From Bostrychus sinensis (Eukaryota > Chordata > Actinopteri > Gobiiformes > Eleotridae), in assembly GCA_020698575.1 (NCBI GenBank), contig CM036252.1, forward strand, positions 6,846,178 through 6,910,177: a stretch of 64,000 nucleotides of DNA. Reading direction: 5' to 3'. Below the pieces are notes generated by a model. It did no database searches and was not told the DNA's origin. It saw nothing but the letters and a program-made list of their open reading frames with translations. A program made the position numbers and the translations under genes. This document shows positions 21,598-33,500 of the stretch, piece by piece; the first letter of the stretch is position 1; each line of letters begins with the position of its first letter.

Positions 21598-21639
21598 CTG
21601 TTCAGGGACAGAAACAGAAAAATCTCTTAGAATAGATCT

Positions 21640-21913
21640 GAGTCACATAGATTCACCTCTTTGTTCAGCTTAGGAAACGAACTCTGGTTTAACACAGTGT
21701 GTGATGGAGGAGAGAGTGGACGCCCAGACTCTGGATGGACCTGCACAGAGCAGATATCAACAAAAGATCACTAAACACACTGAGTCTGACCTGAACAGTT
21801 TACAGAAAACTGACCCATCCCACAGTTTTTACTGGATTTTTTTTACTGGATTTACAATATAATGTCTGTGTCAAAAACTACCTCCTTCAGACCTCGTACT
21901 GTACAGCTGTAGT
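21640..21913. repeat. Truncated coil exon joined to duplicated intron block
   Basis: At 21645-21669 the start of a coil exon copy (plus-strand CACCTCTTTGTTCAGCT) joins directly to the 3' half of the intron block found at 17466-17815. The tail exon and part of the intron are deleted here. This marks an unequal-recombination junction between cassette units. Confidence 0.6.
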
Positions 21914-22312
21914 TGTCATGATCCTGTCTCTGTCCTGTTCTGTGTGTTTTGTTTCCCTTGTTTTATTTTGTAGTCTTCGTATCTCCTTATCCCCGCCCTA
22001 AAGTGTTTCAGCTGTGCCCTGTGCCCCATGTGTATATAATCCCTGTGTTCTCCTCTGTCCTGCAGCAGCCTGCATGTCACCCACTTCATGTGTAAGTCTG
22101 TTTTTGTGTTTTGCTCTGCCTTTGAATTTTGATTTTTGTGTTTCTCCTTTGGTTTTTTGTGTGGAGGATTTTTGGATTTTGGTCTCAGTTTTGTTTTTGG
22201 ATGTTTTTCCCCTTGTGTATTTTGGATTTGTTCATTAAAATAACTTTAAATGTTCACTGCCACAGTCCTGTTTTTTGTGTCTGTTTCCCCTGTGTTGCAC
22301 CACATCATGACA
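21914..22312 (+). mobile_element. 399-bp LTR with short internal stub
   Basis: Begins TGTCATGATCC and ends CATCATGACA, so TGTCATGA/TCATGACA are inverted termini. TATATAA lies near 22031 and ATTAAAAT near 22233. Bases after the end (to about 22345) read MNQPNLDPADC, resembling the start of a fish Ty3/gypsy gag, but no more of the element remains. The same LTR plus stub occurs at 24666-25059 and 47593-47991. It was therefore copied with the cassette, not inserted anew each time. Confidence 0.7.
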
Positions 22313-22527
22313 GAATGAACCAACCAAACTTGGACCCAGCAGACTGCTCGGTGGAGACAGAGTCTGCTTGTTTTATTAAGAAGTGGGGCAGAGGACTTTC
22401 TCCTGTGGCTGCTTAGCAGCAGGCCCAAGACTATGCCTGTTTGTAGGCAGTCACTTTTCGCCTGGGCCCCACCAGTTCCTCTTCTGCTCATTATCCTCCA
22501 TCTGTGTCCCACCTGTTCTCTCTTCAC

Positions 22528-22812
22528 CTGTGTCTGCAGCTCTGCCCTGAGCTTCGCCCTTGGTTTTGGCTTCTTCCGTCGCCTTTGGGTGGCTCCCACC
22601 TCCAGATTCAGTCTCTTTTTCTCCACCGCAGTGGCAGCCACTGGACCTAGACCTTCCTCCGCCTGATTGGCCGTTATCGCAGGACCCTGTTCCCGGTCCT
22701 GTCCCGAGGCCTCCTCCAGACACTGATCTCTTTCCGGAGTGGTCGATGCCTTGTCCTGTCCCGAGACCGCCACTGGACACTGATCTGTGTCTGAGATGAT
22801 CTCTGCCTGTTC
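22528..22812 (-). CDS. Candidate 285-bp tail exon, copy 2
   Basis: Same acceptor, donor, phase and length as the copy at 21313-21597. It reads QCPVAVSGQDKASTTPE and later KKRLNLEVGATQRRRKKPK. Open throughout. No domain recognised. Confidence 0.4.
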
Positions 22813-22942
22813 CTGTTCAGGGACAGAAACAGAGAAAACTCTCAGAATATATCTGAGTCACATAGATTCACCTCTTTGTTCAGCTCCAGTTCAGTAAAAC
22901 GCTCAGAAATGTTCAAATATGATTTAAAGAAGTGCAGCATAC

Positions 22943-23058
22943 CAAATGATTCTCTGTATTTATTTCCTGGTCCTGGGCCTTTGGAGACTCATCTCCAGTT
23001 TCTTTAGGAACATCCTCCACAGCTCTCACAGCTTCCTCTGGAGAGTTTCCAGTGGGCT
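22943..23058 (-). CDS. Cytoplasmic tail exon copy
   Basis: 116 bp, acceptor TTTACACAG, donor GTATGC, phase 1 in and phase 0 out. It reads PTGNSPEEAVRAVEDVP then KETGDESPKAQDQEINTENHL. It belongs to a cassette unit covering about 21.7-24.3 kb. Confidence 0.5.
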
Positions 23059-23349
23059 CTGTGTAAAATAAAATCATTCTCATGTATCAAAGTAAAGCTG
23101 CATTATTTTCACAGATGATTCTTATTACAATATTCTATGAGATAAAAAGTTTCCTACCTAAAACTGTACAGTTTTGCTGGGTTTCAGTCACATGACCCCA
23201 GTGATGTGCAGAATCTACTTTGTGTGATGGAGGAGAGAGTGTACACTCGAACTCTGGATGGACCTGCACAGAGTGGACATTGGCAAAAGATCACTAAACA
23301 CACTGGACCTGTACAGTTTACAGAAAACTGACCAATCCCAGTTTACTTG

Positions 23350-23630
23350 GCGTTGATCCAACTGATGTCACAAACTACTACTACCTCAAACTGCACAACA
23401 ATAGATATTGTGCATAAGATAAGCGCCTGCAGTCTTCTTTTGACAGCATTCAGTCTCAACTTTTACAACTCAGGTTGCTGCTGGATGCAGGCAAAACAAA
23501 GGGCATGCTATTTTCCAACAGGAAGAAGGTGCCCACACCTCTCCCAACAATCACCACCAAACAAGGACTGCCTATCTTCTGCCTAACATCTTATAAAAAC
23601 CTTGGGATAATAAACATGCGCAGACTCCTA
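23350..23630 (+). pseudogene. LINE reverse-transcriptase fragment, copy 1
   Basis: The plus strand encodes LLLDAGKTKGMLFSNRKK, then TSYKNLGI, matching the end of a non-LTR reverse-transcriptase domain (pattern LNxxKTKxMLFS ... YKYLGI). Identical fragments are at 26090-26365 and 48880-49165, carried along with the tail cassettes. Too short and broken to be active; the clade is not assignable. Confidence 0.65.
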
Positions 23631-23639
23631 GAGTCCCAC

Positions 23640-23895
23640 TGAGATTCAGAATCTCATTTACAGGGAGTCCTGGCCCCATGGGGGACCTGTTGTACATGTT
23701 TTTAGTGGTAGGGGAAACCAGAGCACCCGGAGGAAACCTACGCAGACACAGGGAGAACATGCAAACTCCACACAGAAAGGCCCCACCCGGTCCAGGAATC
23801 AAACCCTGTTCTCTGTGGTCGATTAGGAACTGGCCAATCACAGCTGGGATCGTTCTACCAATTTGTTCTGTTGCAACAGCCGCAAGCCGCACAAA
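23640..23895 (-). repeat. tRNA-like SINE fragment, copy 1
   Basis: On the minus strand it reads GGTTTGATTCCTGGACC (B-box-like), GTGTGGAGTTTGCATGTTCTCC and GGTTTCC. This is the same wording as the complete SINE at 51121-51455. Copies at 26380-26640 and 49185-49435 lie at the same place in the cassette, against the first LTD exon remnant. Confidence 0.65.
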
Positions 23896-23970
23896 TATTG
23901 TGCCTTTTTGATCAATGCTGTCTATAATGATGTTACATTTGTTCACCTTTATTTTGTTCTCTTCTTGACG
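23880..23970 (-). pseudogene. Remnant of the first lamin-tail exon, copy 1
   Basis: From the TTTTAG acceptor at 23971 the minus strand reads RQEENKIK, then CNIIIDSIDQKGTIFVRL. Compare PQEEKYSDK...RIIIDSIDQKGTNVRLRN in the intact exon at 46773-46880. A possible GTGAAC donor after 24 bp (23947) would turn it into an 8-codon micro-exon. Otherwise the frame runs into SINE sequence and later stops. Same arrangement at 26620-26704 and 49420-49505. Confidence 0.6.
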
Positions 23971-24041
23971 CTAAAACAGAAAACACAAATATTTACAAAA
24001 ACACAGAAAACTCTGACTAGATCTTAGTCACATAGATTCAC

Positions 24042-24086
24042 CTCTTTGTTCAGCTCCGTCTCCTCTGTAACTCTCTCAACATCAGC
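24042..24086 (-). CDS. Short coil exon copy
   Basis: 45 bp, acceptor TACAG, donor GTGAAT, phase 0-0, reading ADVERVTEETELNKE. It is a two-heptad coiled-coil segment between tail exon and LTD exon remnant. Confidence 0.5.
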
Positions 24087-24164
24087 CTGTACAACAGCAT
24101 GTTATTTCTGCTTTAATACACTGAAAATGTTTAAATCTGATTTAAAAATAAATGCACTAAATAC

Positions 24165-24259
24165 CACATGATTCTTTGTATTTATTTCCTGGTCCTGGGC
24201 CTCTTTAGGAACCTCCTCCACAGCTGCCTCAGCTTCATCTGGAGAGTTTTTAATGGTCT
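24165..24259 (-). CDS. Cytoplasmic tail exon copy, shortened
   Basis: 95 bp, phase 1 in and phase 0 out, 31 codons. An in-frame deletion removes the ETGDESPE part. Acceptor TTTACACAG, donor GTATTT. Open. Confidence 0.45.
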
Positions 24260-24665
24260 CTGTGTAAAATAAAATCATTCTGTTGTATCAAAGTAAAGCT
24301 GCATTATTTTCACAGATGAATCTTATTATAATATACTGAGATAAAGGTTTACTGCTTAAAACTGTGCTGTTTTGCTGGGTTTCAGTCTCGTGACTCTGGT
24401 GATGTGCAGAATCCAGAGGGAGGTCAGGAAGTGAACTCTGGTTTAACACAGTGTGTGATGGAGGAGAGAGTGGACGCCCAGACTCTGGATGGACCTGCAC
24501 AGAGCAGAAATCAACAAAAGATCACTAAACACACTGAGTCTGACCTGAACAGTTTACAGAAAACTGACCCATCCCACAGTTTTTACTGGATTTACTGGAT
24601 TTAATTCAATATAATGTCTGTGTCAAAAACTACCTCCTTCAGACCTCGTACAGTACAGCTGTAGT
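24260..24665. repeat. Duplicated intron block (copy 3)
   Basis: Nearly identical to 18788-19115 and 47185-47590. It includes the short stretch before the LTR (CTACCTCCTTCAGACCTCGTA). Confidence 0.8.
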
Positions 24666-25059
24666 TGTCATGATCCTGTCTCTGTTCTTTGTGTTTTGTT
24701 TCCCTTGTTTTATTTTGTAGTCTTCGTATCTCCTTATCCCCGCCCTAAAGTGTTTCAGCTGTGCCCTGTGCCCCATGTGTATATAATCCCTGTGTTCTCC
24801 TCTGTCCTGCAGCAGCCTGCATGTCACCCACTTCATGTGTAAGTCTGTTTTTCTGTTTTGCTCTGCCTTTGGATTTTGATTTTTGTGTTTCTCCTTTGGT
24901 TTTTTGTGTGGAGGATTTTTCGATTTTGGACTCAGTTTTGTTTTTGGATGTTTTTCCCCTTGTGTATTTTGGATTTGTTCATTAAAATAACTTTAAATGT
25001 TCACTGCCACAGTCCTGTTTTTTGTGTCTGTTTCCCCTGTGTTCCACCACATCATGACA
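24666..25059 (+). mobile_element. LTR copy with internal stub
   Basis: A 394-bp version of the LTR at 21914-22312, with the same ends and the same flanking sequence. It is followed by the MNQPNLDPADC stub to about 25170. It was duplicated together with the cassette. Confidence 0.7.
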
Positions 25060-25274
25060 GAATGAACCAACCAAACTTGGACCCAGCAGACTGCTCGGTG
25101 GAGACAGAGTCTGCTTGTTTTATTAAGAAGTGGGGCAGAGGACTTTCTCCTGTGGCTGCTTAGCAGCAGGCCCAAGACTATGCCTGTTTGTAGGCAGTCA
25201 CTTTTCGCCTGGGCCCCACCAGTTCCTCTTCTGCTCATTATCCTCCATCTGTGTCCCACCTGTTCTCTCTTCAC

Positions 25275-25559
25275 CTGTATCTGCAGCTCCACCCTGAGCT
25301 CCGCCCTTGGTTTTGGCTTCTTCTGTCGCCCTTGGGCGGCCGCCACCACCGGATCCAGTCTCCTTTTCTCCACCGCAGTGGCAGCCACTGGACCTAGACC
25401 TTCCTCCGCCTGATTGGCCGTTATTGCAGGACCCTGTTCCCAGTTCTGTCCCGAGGCCTCCTCCAGACACTGATCTCTTTCCGGAGTGGTCGATGCCTTG
25501 TCCTGTTCAGGGACCGCCACTGGACACTGATCTCTGTCTGAGATGATCTCTGCCTGTTC
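25275..25559 (-). CDS. Candidate 285-bp tail exon, copy 3
   Basis: 285 bp, phase 0-0, open. It reads CPVAVPEQDKASTTPE and EKRRLDPVVAAAQGRQKK. It differs from the other copies mainly in its basic half (DPVVAAAQ against NLEVGATQ) yet keeps frame and both splice sites. Confidence 0.4.
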
Positions 25560-25687
25560 CTGTTCAGAGACAGAAAAAGAGAAATCTCAGAATAGATCTG
25601 AGTCACATAGATTCACCTCTTTGTTCAGCTCCAGTTCAGTAAAACGCTCAGAAATGTTCAAATATGATTTAAAGAAGTGCTGCATAC

Positions 25688-25803
25688 CAAATAATTCTCT
25701 GTATTTATTTCCTGGTCCTGGGCCTTTGGAGACTCATCTCCAGTTTCTTTAGGAACATCCTCCACAGCTCCCACAGCTTCCTCTGGAGAGTTTCCAGTGG
25801 GCT
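25688..25803 (-). CDS. Cytoplasmic tail exon copy
   Basis: 116 bp, phase 1 to 0, acceptor TTTACACAG, donor GTATGC. It reads TGNSPEEAVGAVEDVP then KETGDESPKAQDQEINTENYL. Together with 25275-25559 and a shortened coil copy at about 25616-25645 (ELELNKE) it forms one cassette. Confidence 0.5.
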
Positions 25804-26089
25804 CTGTGTAAAATAAAATCATTTTCATGTATCAAAGTAAAGCTGCAGATGATTCTTATTACAATATTCTATGAGATAAAAAGTTTCCTACCTAAAACTG
25901 TACAGTTTTGCTGGGTTTCAGTCACGTGACCCCAGTGATGTGCAGAATCTACTTTGTGTGATGGAGGAGAGAGTGTACGCTCGAACTCTGGATGGACCTG
26001 CACAGAGTGGACATTGGCAAAAGATCACTAAACACACTGGACCTGTACAGTTTACAGAAAACTGACCAATCCCAGTTTACCTGCCGTTG

Positions 26090-26704
26090 ATCCAACTGAT
26101 GTCACAAACTACTACTACCTCAAACTGCACAACAATAGATATTGTGCATAAGATAAGCGCCTGCAGTCTTCTTTTGACAGCATTCAGTCTCAACTTTTAC
26201 AACTCAGGTTGCTGCTGGATGCAGGCAAAACAAAGGGCATGCTATTTTCCAACAGGAAGAAGGTGCCCACACCTCTCCCAACAATCACCACCAAACAAGG
26301 ACTGCCTATCTTCTGCCTAACATCTTATAAAAACCTTGGGATAATAAACATGCGCAGACTCCTGGAGTCCCACTGAGATTCAGAATCTCATTTACAGGGA
26401 GTCCTGGCCCCATGGGGGACCTGTTGTACATGTTTTTAGTGGTAGGGGAAACCAGAGCACCCGGAGGAAACCTACACAGACACAGGGAGAACATGCAAAC
26501 TCCACACAGAAAGGCCCCACCCGGTCCAGGAATCAAACCCTGTTCTCTGTGGTCGATTAGGAACTGGCCAATCACAGCTGGGATCGTTCTACCAATTTGT
26601 TCTGTTGCAACAGCCGCAAGCCGCACAAATATTGTGCCTTTTTGATCAATGCTGTCTATAATGATGTTACATTTGTTCACCTTTATTTTGTTCTCTTCTT
26701 GACG
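26090..26704. repeat. LINE fragment, SINE fragment and LTD-exon remnant, copy 2
   Basis: Positions 26090-26365 (+) are the same LINE reverse-transcriptase fragment as 23350-23630. Positions 26380-26640 (-) are the same SINE fragment. On the minus strand from 26704 down to about 26620 lies the LTD first-exon remnant (RQEENKIK ... CNIIIDSIDQKGTIFVRL). This cassette is next to the intact gene A tail exons, so gene A's LTD is broken at its first exon by this insertion. Confidence 0.65.
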
Positions 26705-26773
26705 CTAAAACAGAAAACACAAATATTTACAAAAACACAGAAAACTGAATAGATCTGAGTCACATAGATTCAC

Positions 26774-26818
26774 CTCTTTGTTCAGCTCCTTCTCCTCTGT
26801 AACTCTCTCAACCTCAGC
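26774..26818 (-). CDS. Gene A short coil exon
   Basis: 45 bp, TACAG acceptor, GTGAAT donor, phase 0-0: AEVERVTEEKELNKE. Glu/Lys-rich heptad sequence downstream of the membrane-proximal tail exon. BTN-family genes commonly have very short heptad exons at this place; the match here is by position and composition, not by name. Confidence 0.6.
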
Positions 26819-29800
26819 CTGTACAACAGCAAGTTATTTCTGCATTAAACTATCAGAAATGTCAAAATCTGATTTCAAATAAATGTGCTGCATACCAAAT
26901 GATTCTCTGTATTTATTTCCTGGTCCTGGGCCTCTGGAGACTCATCTCCAGTTTCTTCATGAACCTCCTCCACATCCACAGCTGTCTCAGCTTCATCTGG
27001 AGAGTTTCTAGTGGCCTCTGTGTAAAATAAAATCACAATCATTGCATTGTTATTGAATAAAAGGGGCATTATTTTCACAGATGATTCCATTGCAATGTGC
27101 TATGAGATGTTCATAGAAATATTTTAACTTATTAATCATGGGTAGCTCCAGGTTTTGCAAAGTGAAATTTAGGACCTTTTTAAAACTTTAAATGCCATTT
27201 AGACATAAATAAAATGCCAGCGTCATCAAAAACAGAATATGTATGAAATTTACACTTTTACATAAGGAATTTTCCATATTTATACTGTATCTGAAAGTCA
27301 AGGGTTTACTCTGAAAGCCTAATACAAATATAATAACTCCAGAGCTGCATTAAAAAAATCTAAATACAACTGAATCATAAATGTCAGTGGTATAAGTTTT
27401 TTTCCCATAAGTAAGTTGTAGATGTTGTTATTGTAGCATCAGTACTTTTTTGTAATATTAACATAAATATTTGTCAAATTTAAGGCCTTTATAAACAAAA
27501 TGCAATACCTACTTTACTACTAAGATTTAATCCTTTTTAAGACCTTGGGGTTACCCTGTAATTATAAAAGTCACAATAACTTACGATATTTGCTGTACTT
27601 TCTTCTCCATCTGATGAACACAACGATCCCGACGATAATCCCAAAGAAAAGAGCCGCCACAACGATCAAAATGATTATTATGAGACGAAAGTTGACCTGG
27701 AAAACACTATCTGAAAAATGGATTTTAATCAGGCAACATCACATCAGTCCAGAAAAACATGAACCAAAGGGCTTTTTTTTCCTGTTCTTACCTGGAACCT
27801 GAAAACTGGTGTGTGTGGTGATGTTGGTGGAGCTCTGGGACACTCTACAGGTGAAGGTGCTGCTCTGCTCCACAGTCACTCTGCTGCTCACATTATAGAG
27901 GCCATCAGGACGTGTGTGTGTGTGTGTACGCTCAGCAGAGAGGAGCCTCCCCTCAGAGTCCAGCCACAACAGCTCCGGCTCCGGATACCAGGCTCCAGAG
28001 TCACACTGGAGAACCACTGCAGACCCCCACACATCTACAGAGGACACTGACACTACAGGAGGAGAGGACCAACCTGGGCAGGACAGAATGAGGGCACTAC
28101 AATCATTTATTTATGAATCAAATCAACATATGGTAAGTGTAAAGCTCAATTTTATATACACTGAACAAAAATATAAACGCAACACTTTTGCTTTTGCTCC
28201 CATTTTTCATGAGATGAACTCAAAGATCTGAAACTTTTTCTACATACACAAAATAACCATATCTCTCAAATACTGTTCACAAATCTGTCAAATCTGTGAT
28301 AGTGAGCACTTCTCCTTTGCCGAGATAATCCATCCCTCCTCACAGGTGTGCCATATCCAGATGATGATGAGACAGCATGATTATTGCACAGGTGTGCCTC
28401 AGACTGGCCACAATAAAAGGCCACTCTGAAATGTGCAGTTTAATCACACAGCACAATGCCACGGATGTCGCAAGTTTTGAGGGAGCGTGCAATTGGCTGC
28501 TGACAGCAGGAATGTCCACCAGAGCTGTTGCTCGTGAATTGAATGTTCATTTCTCTACAATAAGCCGTCTCCAAAGGCGTTTCAGAGAATTTGGCAGTAC
28601 ATCCAACCAGCCTCACAACCGCAGACGACGTGTAACCACACCAGCCCAGGACCTCCACATCCAGCATGTTCACCTCCAAGATCGTCTGAGACCAGCCACT
28701 CAGACAGCTGCTGAAACAATCGGTTTGCATAACCAAAGAATTTCTGCACAAACTGTCAGAAACCGTCTCAGGGAAGCTCATCTGCAGCTCGTCGTCCTTA
28801 TCGGGGTCTCGACCTGACTCCAGGTCGTCGTCGTAACCGACTTGAGTGGGCAAATGCTCACATGCGATGGTGCCTGGCACGTTGGAGAGGTGTTCTCTTC
28901 ACGGATGAATCCCGGTTTACACTTTTCAGGGCAGATGGCAGACAGCGTGTGTGGCGTCGTGTGGGTGAGCGGTTTTCTGATGTCACTGTTGTGGATCGAG
29001 TGGCCCATGGTGGCGGCGGGGTTATGGTATGGGCAGGCGTATGTTATGGACGAAGAACACAGATGCATTTTATTGATGGCATTTTGAATGCACAGAGATA
29101 TCGTGACGAGATCCTGAGGCCCATTGTTGTGCCATACATCCAACAACATCACCTCATGTTGCAGCATGATAATGCACGACCCCATGTTGCAAGGATCTGT
29201 ACACAATTCTTGGAAGCTGAAAACATCCCAGTTCTTGCATGGCCAGCATACTCACCAGACATGTCACCCATTGAGCATGTTTGGGATGCTCTGGATCGGC
29301 GAATACGACAGCGTGTTCCAGGTCCTACCAATATTCAGCAACTTCGCACAGCCATTGAAGAGGAGTGGACCAACATTCCACAGGCCACAATCGACAACCT
29401 GATCAACTCTGTGTGAAAGAGATGTGTTGCACTGCATGAGGCCAATGGTGGTCACACCAGATACTGACTGGAGTCCCCAGACCTCCCAGTAAACCCCCCC
29501 AGTAAAACAAAACTGTATGTTTCAGAGTGGCCTTTTATTGTGGCCAGTCTGAGGCACACCTGTGCAATAATCATGCTGTCTCATCAGCATCTGGATATGG
29601 CACACCTGTGAGGAGGGATGGATTATCTCGGCAAAGGAGAAGTGCTCACTATCACAGATTTGACAGATTTGTGAACAGTATTTGAGAGATATGGTTATTT
29701 TGTGTATGTAGAAAAAGTTTCAGATCTTTGAGTTCATCTCATGAAAAATGGGAGCAAAAGCAAAAGTGTTGCGTTTATATTTTTGTTCAGTGTAAGTAAC

Positions 29801-30554
29801 AATAAGGGAAGACTTTGAATAATAGGCTATACCTCTGCTAGACTCTGGCATTCACGTCCATATTTTTATTCAAAACCGTTTTCATCCTTAATCTTCATGA
29901 AATCTAACTATTTATCTATTGCCTTCAAGTCTAGAAGCTCTGGCTCTACGCTAACGTTACATTAAGGAGTGTTGTCCGTCACATGCTAACGTTAGTTCAG
30001 GGTTTGAAAACTCACTTAACAAAGAGACAACAAGGTCCCTTTACAAAAGTATTAGAACATAATTAGTTTTGTATATTACACTTACCAACATTTAATTTTA
30101 CTGAGGTTTCTATGTCCTGTATTGGGAGATAACATCTGTACGTTCCACTGTCAGATGTTTCAACCTTTGTCAGTTTTAGTGAAATGTTTCCGTTTTTCAG
30201 CTCGTCTGTGAACAGAGACGTTCTGCCACTGAAACGTGGGTTTTTTACAAAAGTTAGCTCATCTTGAGAACGCCACACATAAACAAATCTTGGGTCCAGG
30301 TCTGGTCTGGACCACTCCAACGTGAAACCTGCGACGTCTCTGGGAGGTTTAAAGACACACGGCAAAATGACGTCTTCACCGACTGTGGCGACTATCGGCT
30401 GAGACGAGCCGATCAGAGACTGTCCTGGAAAAGATGTTTTTATTAATATTTGATTTGGTTAAAACGGCAAGAAGTGATATTACTGATTTACAAATATAAA
30501 AATCAAAATTACGTTTTTTTCAAACATATACAAAATAAATATAAGCGAAATTCA

Positions 30555-30590
<36 letters not shown>

Positions 30591-33500
30591 TAATATTATG
30601 ATTAATATAGGACTAACTATAACTCAATCGGAGCTGGGGCCAAAATTAGAAAACCAGTCTTGGTCGTGGGCCGAATAAGAGAATTGTATAAATAATAAAG
30701 CCAGCCTACTGTATTTTTGTTCTCAGTTAGGCTACAATAGGCTTTTTAACATAGAATAATACTTCCTCACAGAACTACAGGTGTAGATTTGTGGTTTTAA
30801 CGGGCTTTGTAGTTTTGTTTTAAATCAGAACTTGGAACTCAACAAATAACAACAACAAGGCCACAGACTACTGACTAACACTGGCTTATTTATTAAGTAT
30901 TATTTACTGCCACAGTTACCTAACTCCTCATATAAGACAGGTGTTTTCATCAGGTCCACTCTGTTTTACTGTGACAGTGCACTACCAGCAGATAAATATT
31001 TAGGTGCATGTCATGCTCCTTATGTAAGCCCAGCACAACTTTAAGCTGAGTCAGCTCCTACACACAAACATGTATTATAGGCTTATTTAACATTTATTGA
31101 GCAAACTACTGTCCACCTCTCTGTCCTCTGCAGGACACAGTGTGAGCAGGATGATACCTCTTTCTGGGCAGGTTTAGCTCGCTGTGTGTTAATGAGAGCA
31201 TTAGAGCACAAGCAGCGACAGAGAGAAAGGAAAAAGAGCGACGGAGGGCAGTGCTGTTTTTAAAGACGTACGGTTTGTAAAGGAGATGTTCTTACACTGC
31301 TGAGAGGTTGGAGCGTGGTTTTATTGCTGCCACATGAGCTCAACAAACAAAGTGTAGAGCGTTTACAGAGAGTCCCAGTGTTTAAGAAGCTCCTGCTCTC
31401 ACTGACCCCTCTTTGTCCATTTCTTTTGTGGAAAGTTAAATTTCCTGTTGGAGAGATGTAACCCAGCTATTTTCTGCTGCGGGTCTGGTCTCTCCTTTAT
31501 TTCATGGCTCACGGCTCTCTATTCTAAGTTTAAACCATCGCGAGACTTTGTGTATGTATCGCGAGACTTCGTGCGGGACTTCCGCCGTATGTCCTTTAAA
31601 TGTAGTAGAGCGGTGCTGTTTAGTGTGTGCGTGGGAGCTGGTCCGTGGTTGAGCTGCTGCAGATGCCTCTACCCTGCCTTGAGGGACCGCGCTTTTTACT
31701 TTAAGTGACTTTATGAATCGAACTGGCCAGGTTCTTCCTTATGGATGGCGAGCTAACCACTAGGCCTCAAGCCTGAAGAACAGAGATCAAGTGCAAACCT
31801 CTGCCCGTGCGGTAGGAGGCGCTGCAGCCCCTGCCCCCACACACATACTCACACATATACAATGACACTGGCCCTATAGACTTGGACTTTGAACTTTGTT
31901 TTCCCTTTTGACTTTATTGGACATTGCCCTCTTGTGGGCTCTGAAGGAACTGCAGCAACATCAGCACTTGGATCAATAAGTTCATGAACTATGAATGATG
32001 CTTTGGTATTTCTAATCTTGGTCGATGATAATATCGGGCGGTGTTTGTAAATTTTGTAAATATTGTAAATGTTGTTCTTTTTTTGCACTGTTAATATAAC
32101 TCACCTTCTTGGCAACTCAAAGCCTGTGTCTTGTGTAATTGAACACAACACCACATTTCCTCCCTGAGCTGAATTTTAGAATTTTCTGTAACTAGCCTGT
32201 ACTTCCTTTATTACATAACACATTGTACATTTACATATGTTACATAAATGTGGCGAGCTAGCCAGGAGGATTTGTTGGTTGTGTTTAAGTTACATTTTGA
32301 TTCATTCGGCCATTTTGAATTACAATGGAGGTATTTTTGAAGCGTGGCATAAAAATTCCAAATGCTGTCTTGGTAGAGGGCATATCAGTAACCGACAGTA
32401 ATGATGAACTCTTTGACTTTTTGAAACAGTACGGTGAAATTAGTAAATCTGAAGTAATTTCAGAACCTGACTCTGAATTTGATGACTCGCTGGTGGTTGA
32501 ATTTTGCTCTGGTTCCACTTTAGAAGCATTGCGTCCGGAGTTACCATACACTTTTGTATCCGAAGATCGTACTTCGTCTTATTGTATTTCTGATTTACCA
32601 ACTGTGTGCACTGCACATGTTGCAAAGAGCAAAACCGCGTCATACTTGTCTGATTTGCAGGACCTAGCCAAGCTGACTGGCATGGATTATGGGGAGGTGC
32701 TGACAGCTATGATGACTCAGATTGGTCTTTCTATCGCTGCACTCAAGCCTGCTCCACAGGTTAAAAAACAGCCCCCAGAGACTGAGGCCGCCATACCACC
32801 ACCGGTGCCGTTGATGAGTGAACCATCACCGGTCCCACTATCAGTCACCAGAGTGCCCAGTTCAGCTACCTCAGTGCCCCACCCAGGACAGGAGCCATGC
32901 CAACCACTGGGTCCCACTTCACAGCCACCGCCTCGACCCTCTATCTCCAGCCTGGAACTCCATCCACCCGAAGTCCAGCGCTACGTCGTGGAGCACATTG
33001 TAAAAAGTGAGGACACTACAACACATCATCAAAGACTCAGAGTGTTTTCAGGACGTGTGCCCAGACCAACTCATGAAGCGGACTTTGACACCTGGAGGTC
33101 TGGAGTGGACTTATTATTGAAGGATCCAGCTGTGTCTGACCTCCAGCGCTCGAGAAGAATTGTGGACAGTCTCTTGCCTCCAGCGGCTGACATTGTCAAG
33201 CACTTGAGTCCTGACACGCTGCCCACCATGTATGTAGAGACACTCGACTCCGCCTATGCCACGGTGCAAGATGGTGATGAATTGTTTGCAAAATTTATGG
33301 ACTCTTTCCAGAATGCCGGAGAGAAACCGTCGGCCTACCTCCAGCGGATCCAAGTCATGTTAAACTTTGCTGTGAAAAGGGGAGGAGCTGCAGAAATGGA
33401 TACCAACCGCCATTTACTTAACCAATTTTGTCGCGGGTGCTGGGATGACAACTTAATTGCAGAGCTTCAGCTGAAACAGAAAAAGGCACAGCCACCTACC

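Noticed and set aside
22014..22416. Plus-strand frames with a hydrophobic run over the LTR (also at 24761, 47693 and 20708)
   Set aside because: They are U-rich LTR sequence (TTTTGTGTTT runs) read as Phe/Leu/Cys; no supported gene.
21345..22799. Plus-strand Pro-rich frames of 77-79 codons (also at 25307 and 48239)
   Set aside because: They are the antisense of the 285-bp exon copies; they are repeated only because the cassette is duplicated.
22246..25520. 175-codon minus-strand frames as single genes
   Set aside because: They join the candidate 285-bp exon with LTR sequence; the LTR half cannot be receptor coding sequence, and a good GTGAAG donor ends the exon before it.
27545..28231. Plus-strand frames of 79-105 codons over gene A exons (also 50338-50985)
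   Set aside because: They are shadows of the IgC and TM exons on the opposite strand.
28440..29455. Minus-strand frames over the Tc1 transposase
   Set aside because: Shadows of the plus-strand transposase, which has the family motifs.
31849..32088. 79-codon minus-strand frame, repeated at 39165-39404
   Set aside because: It lies within the two gypsy LTRs; repetition is due to the LTR pair.
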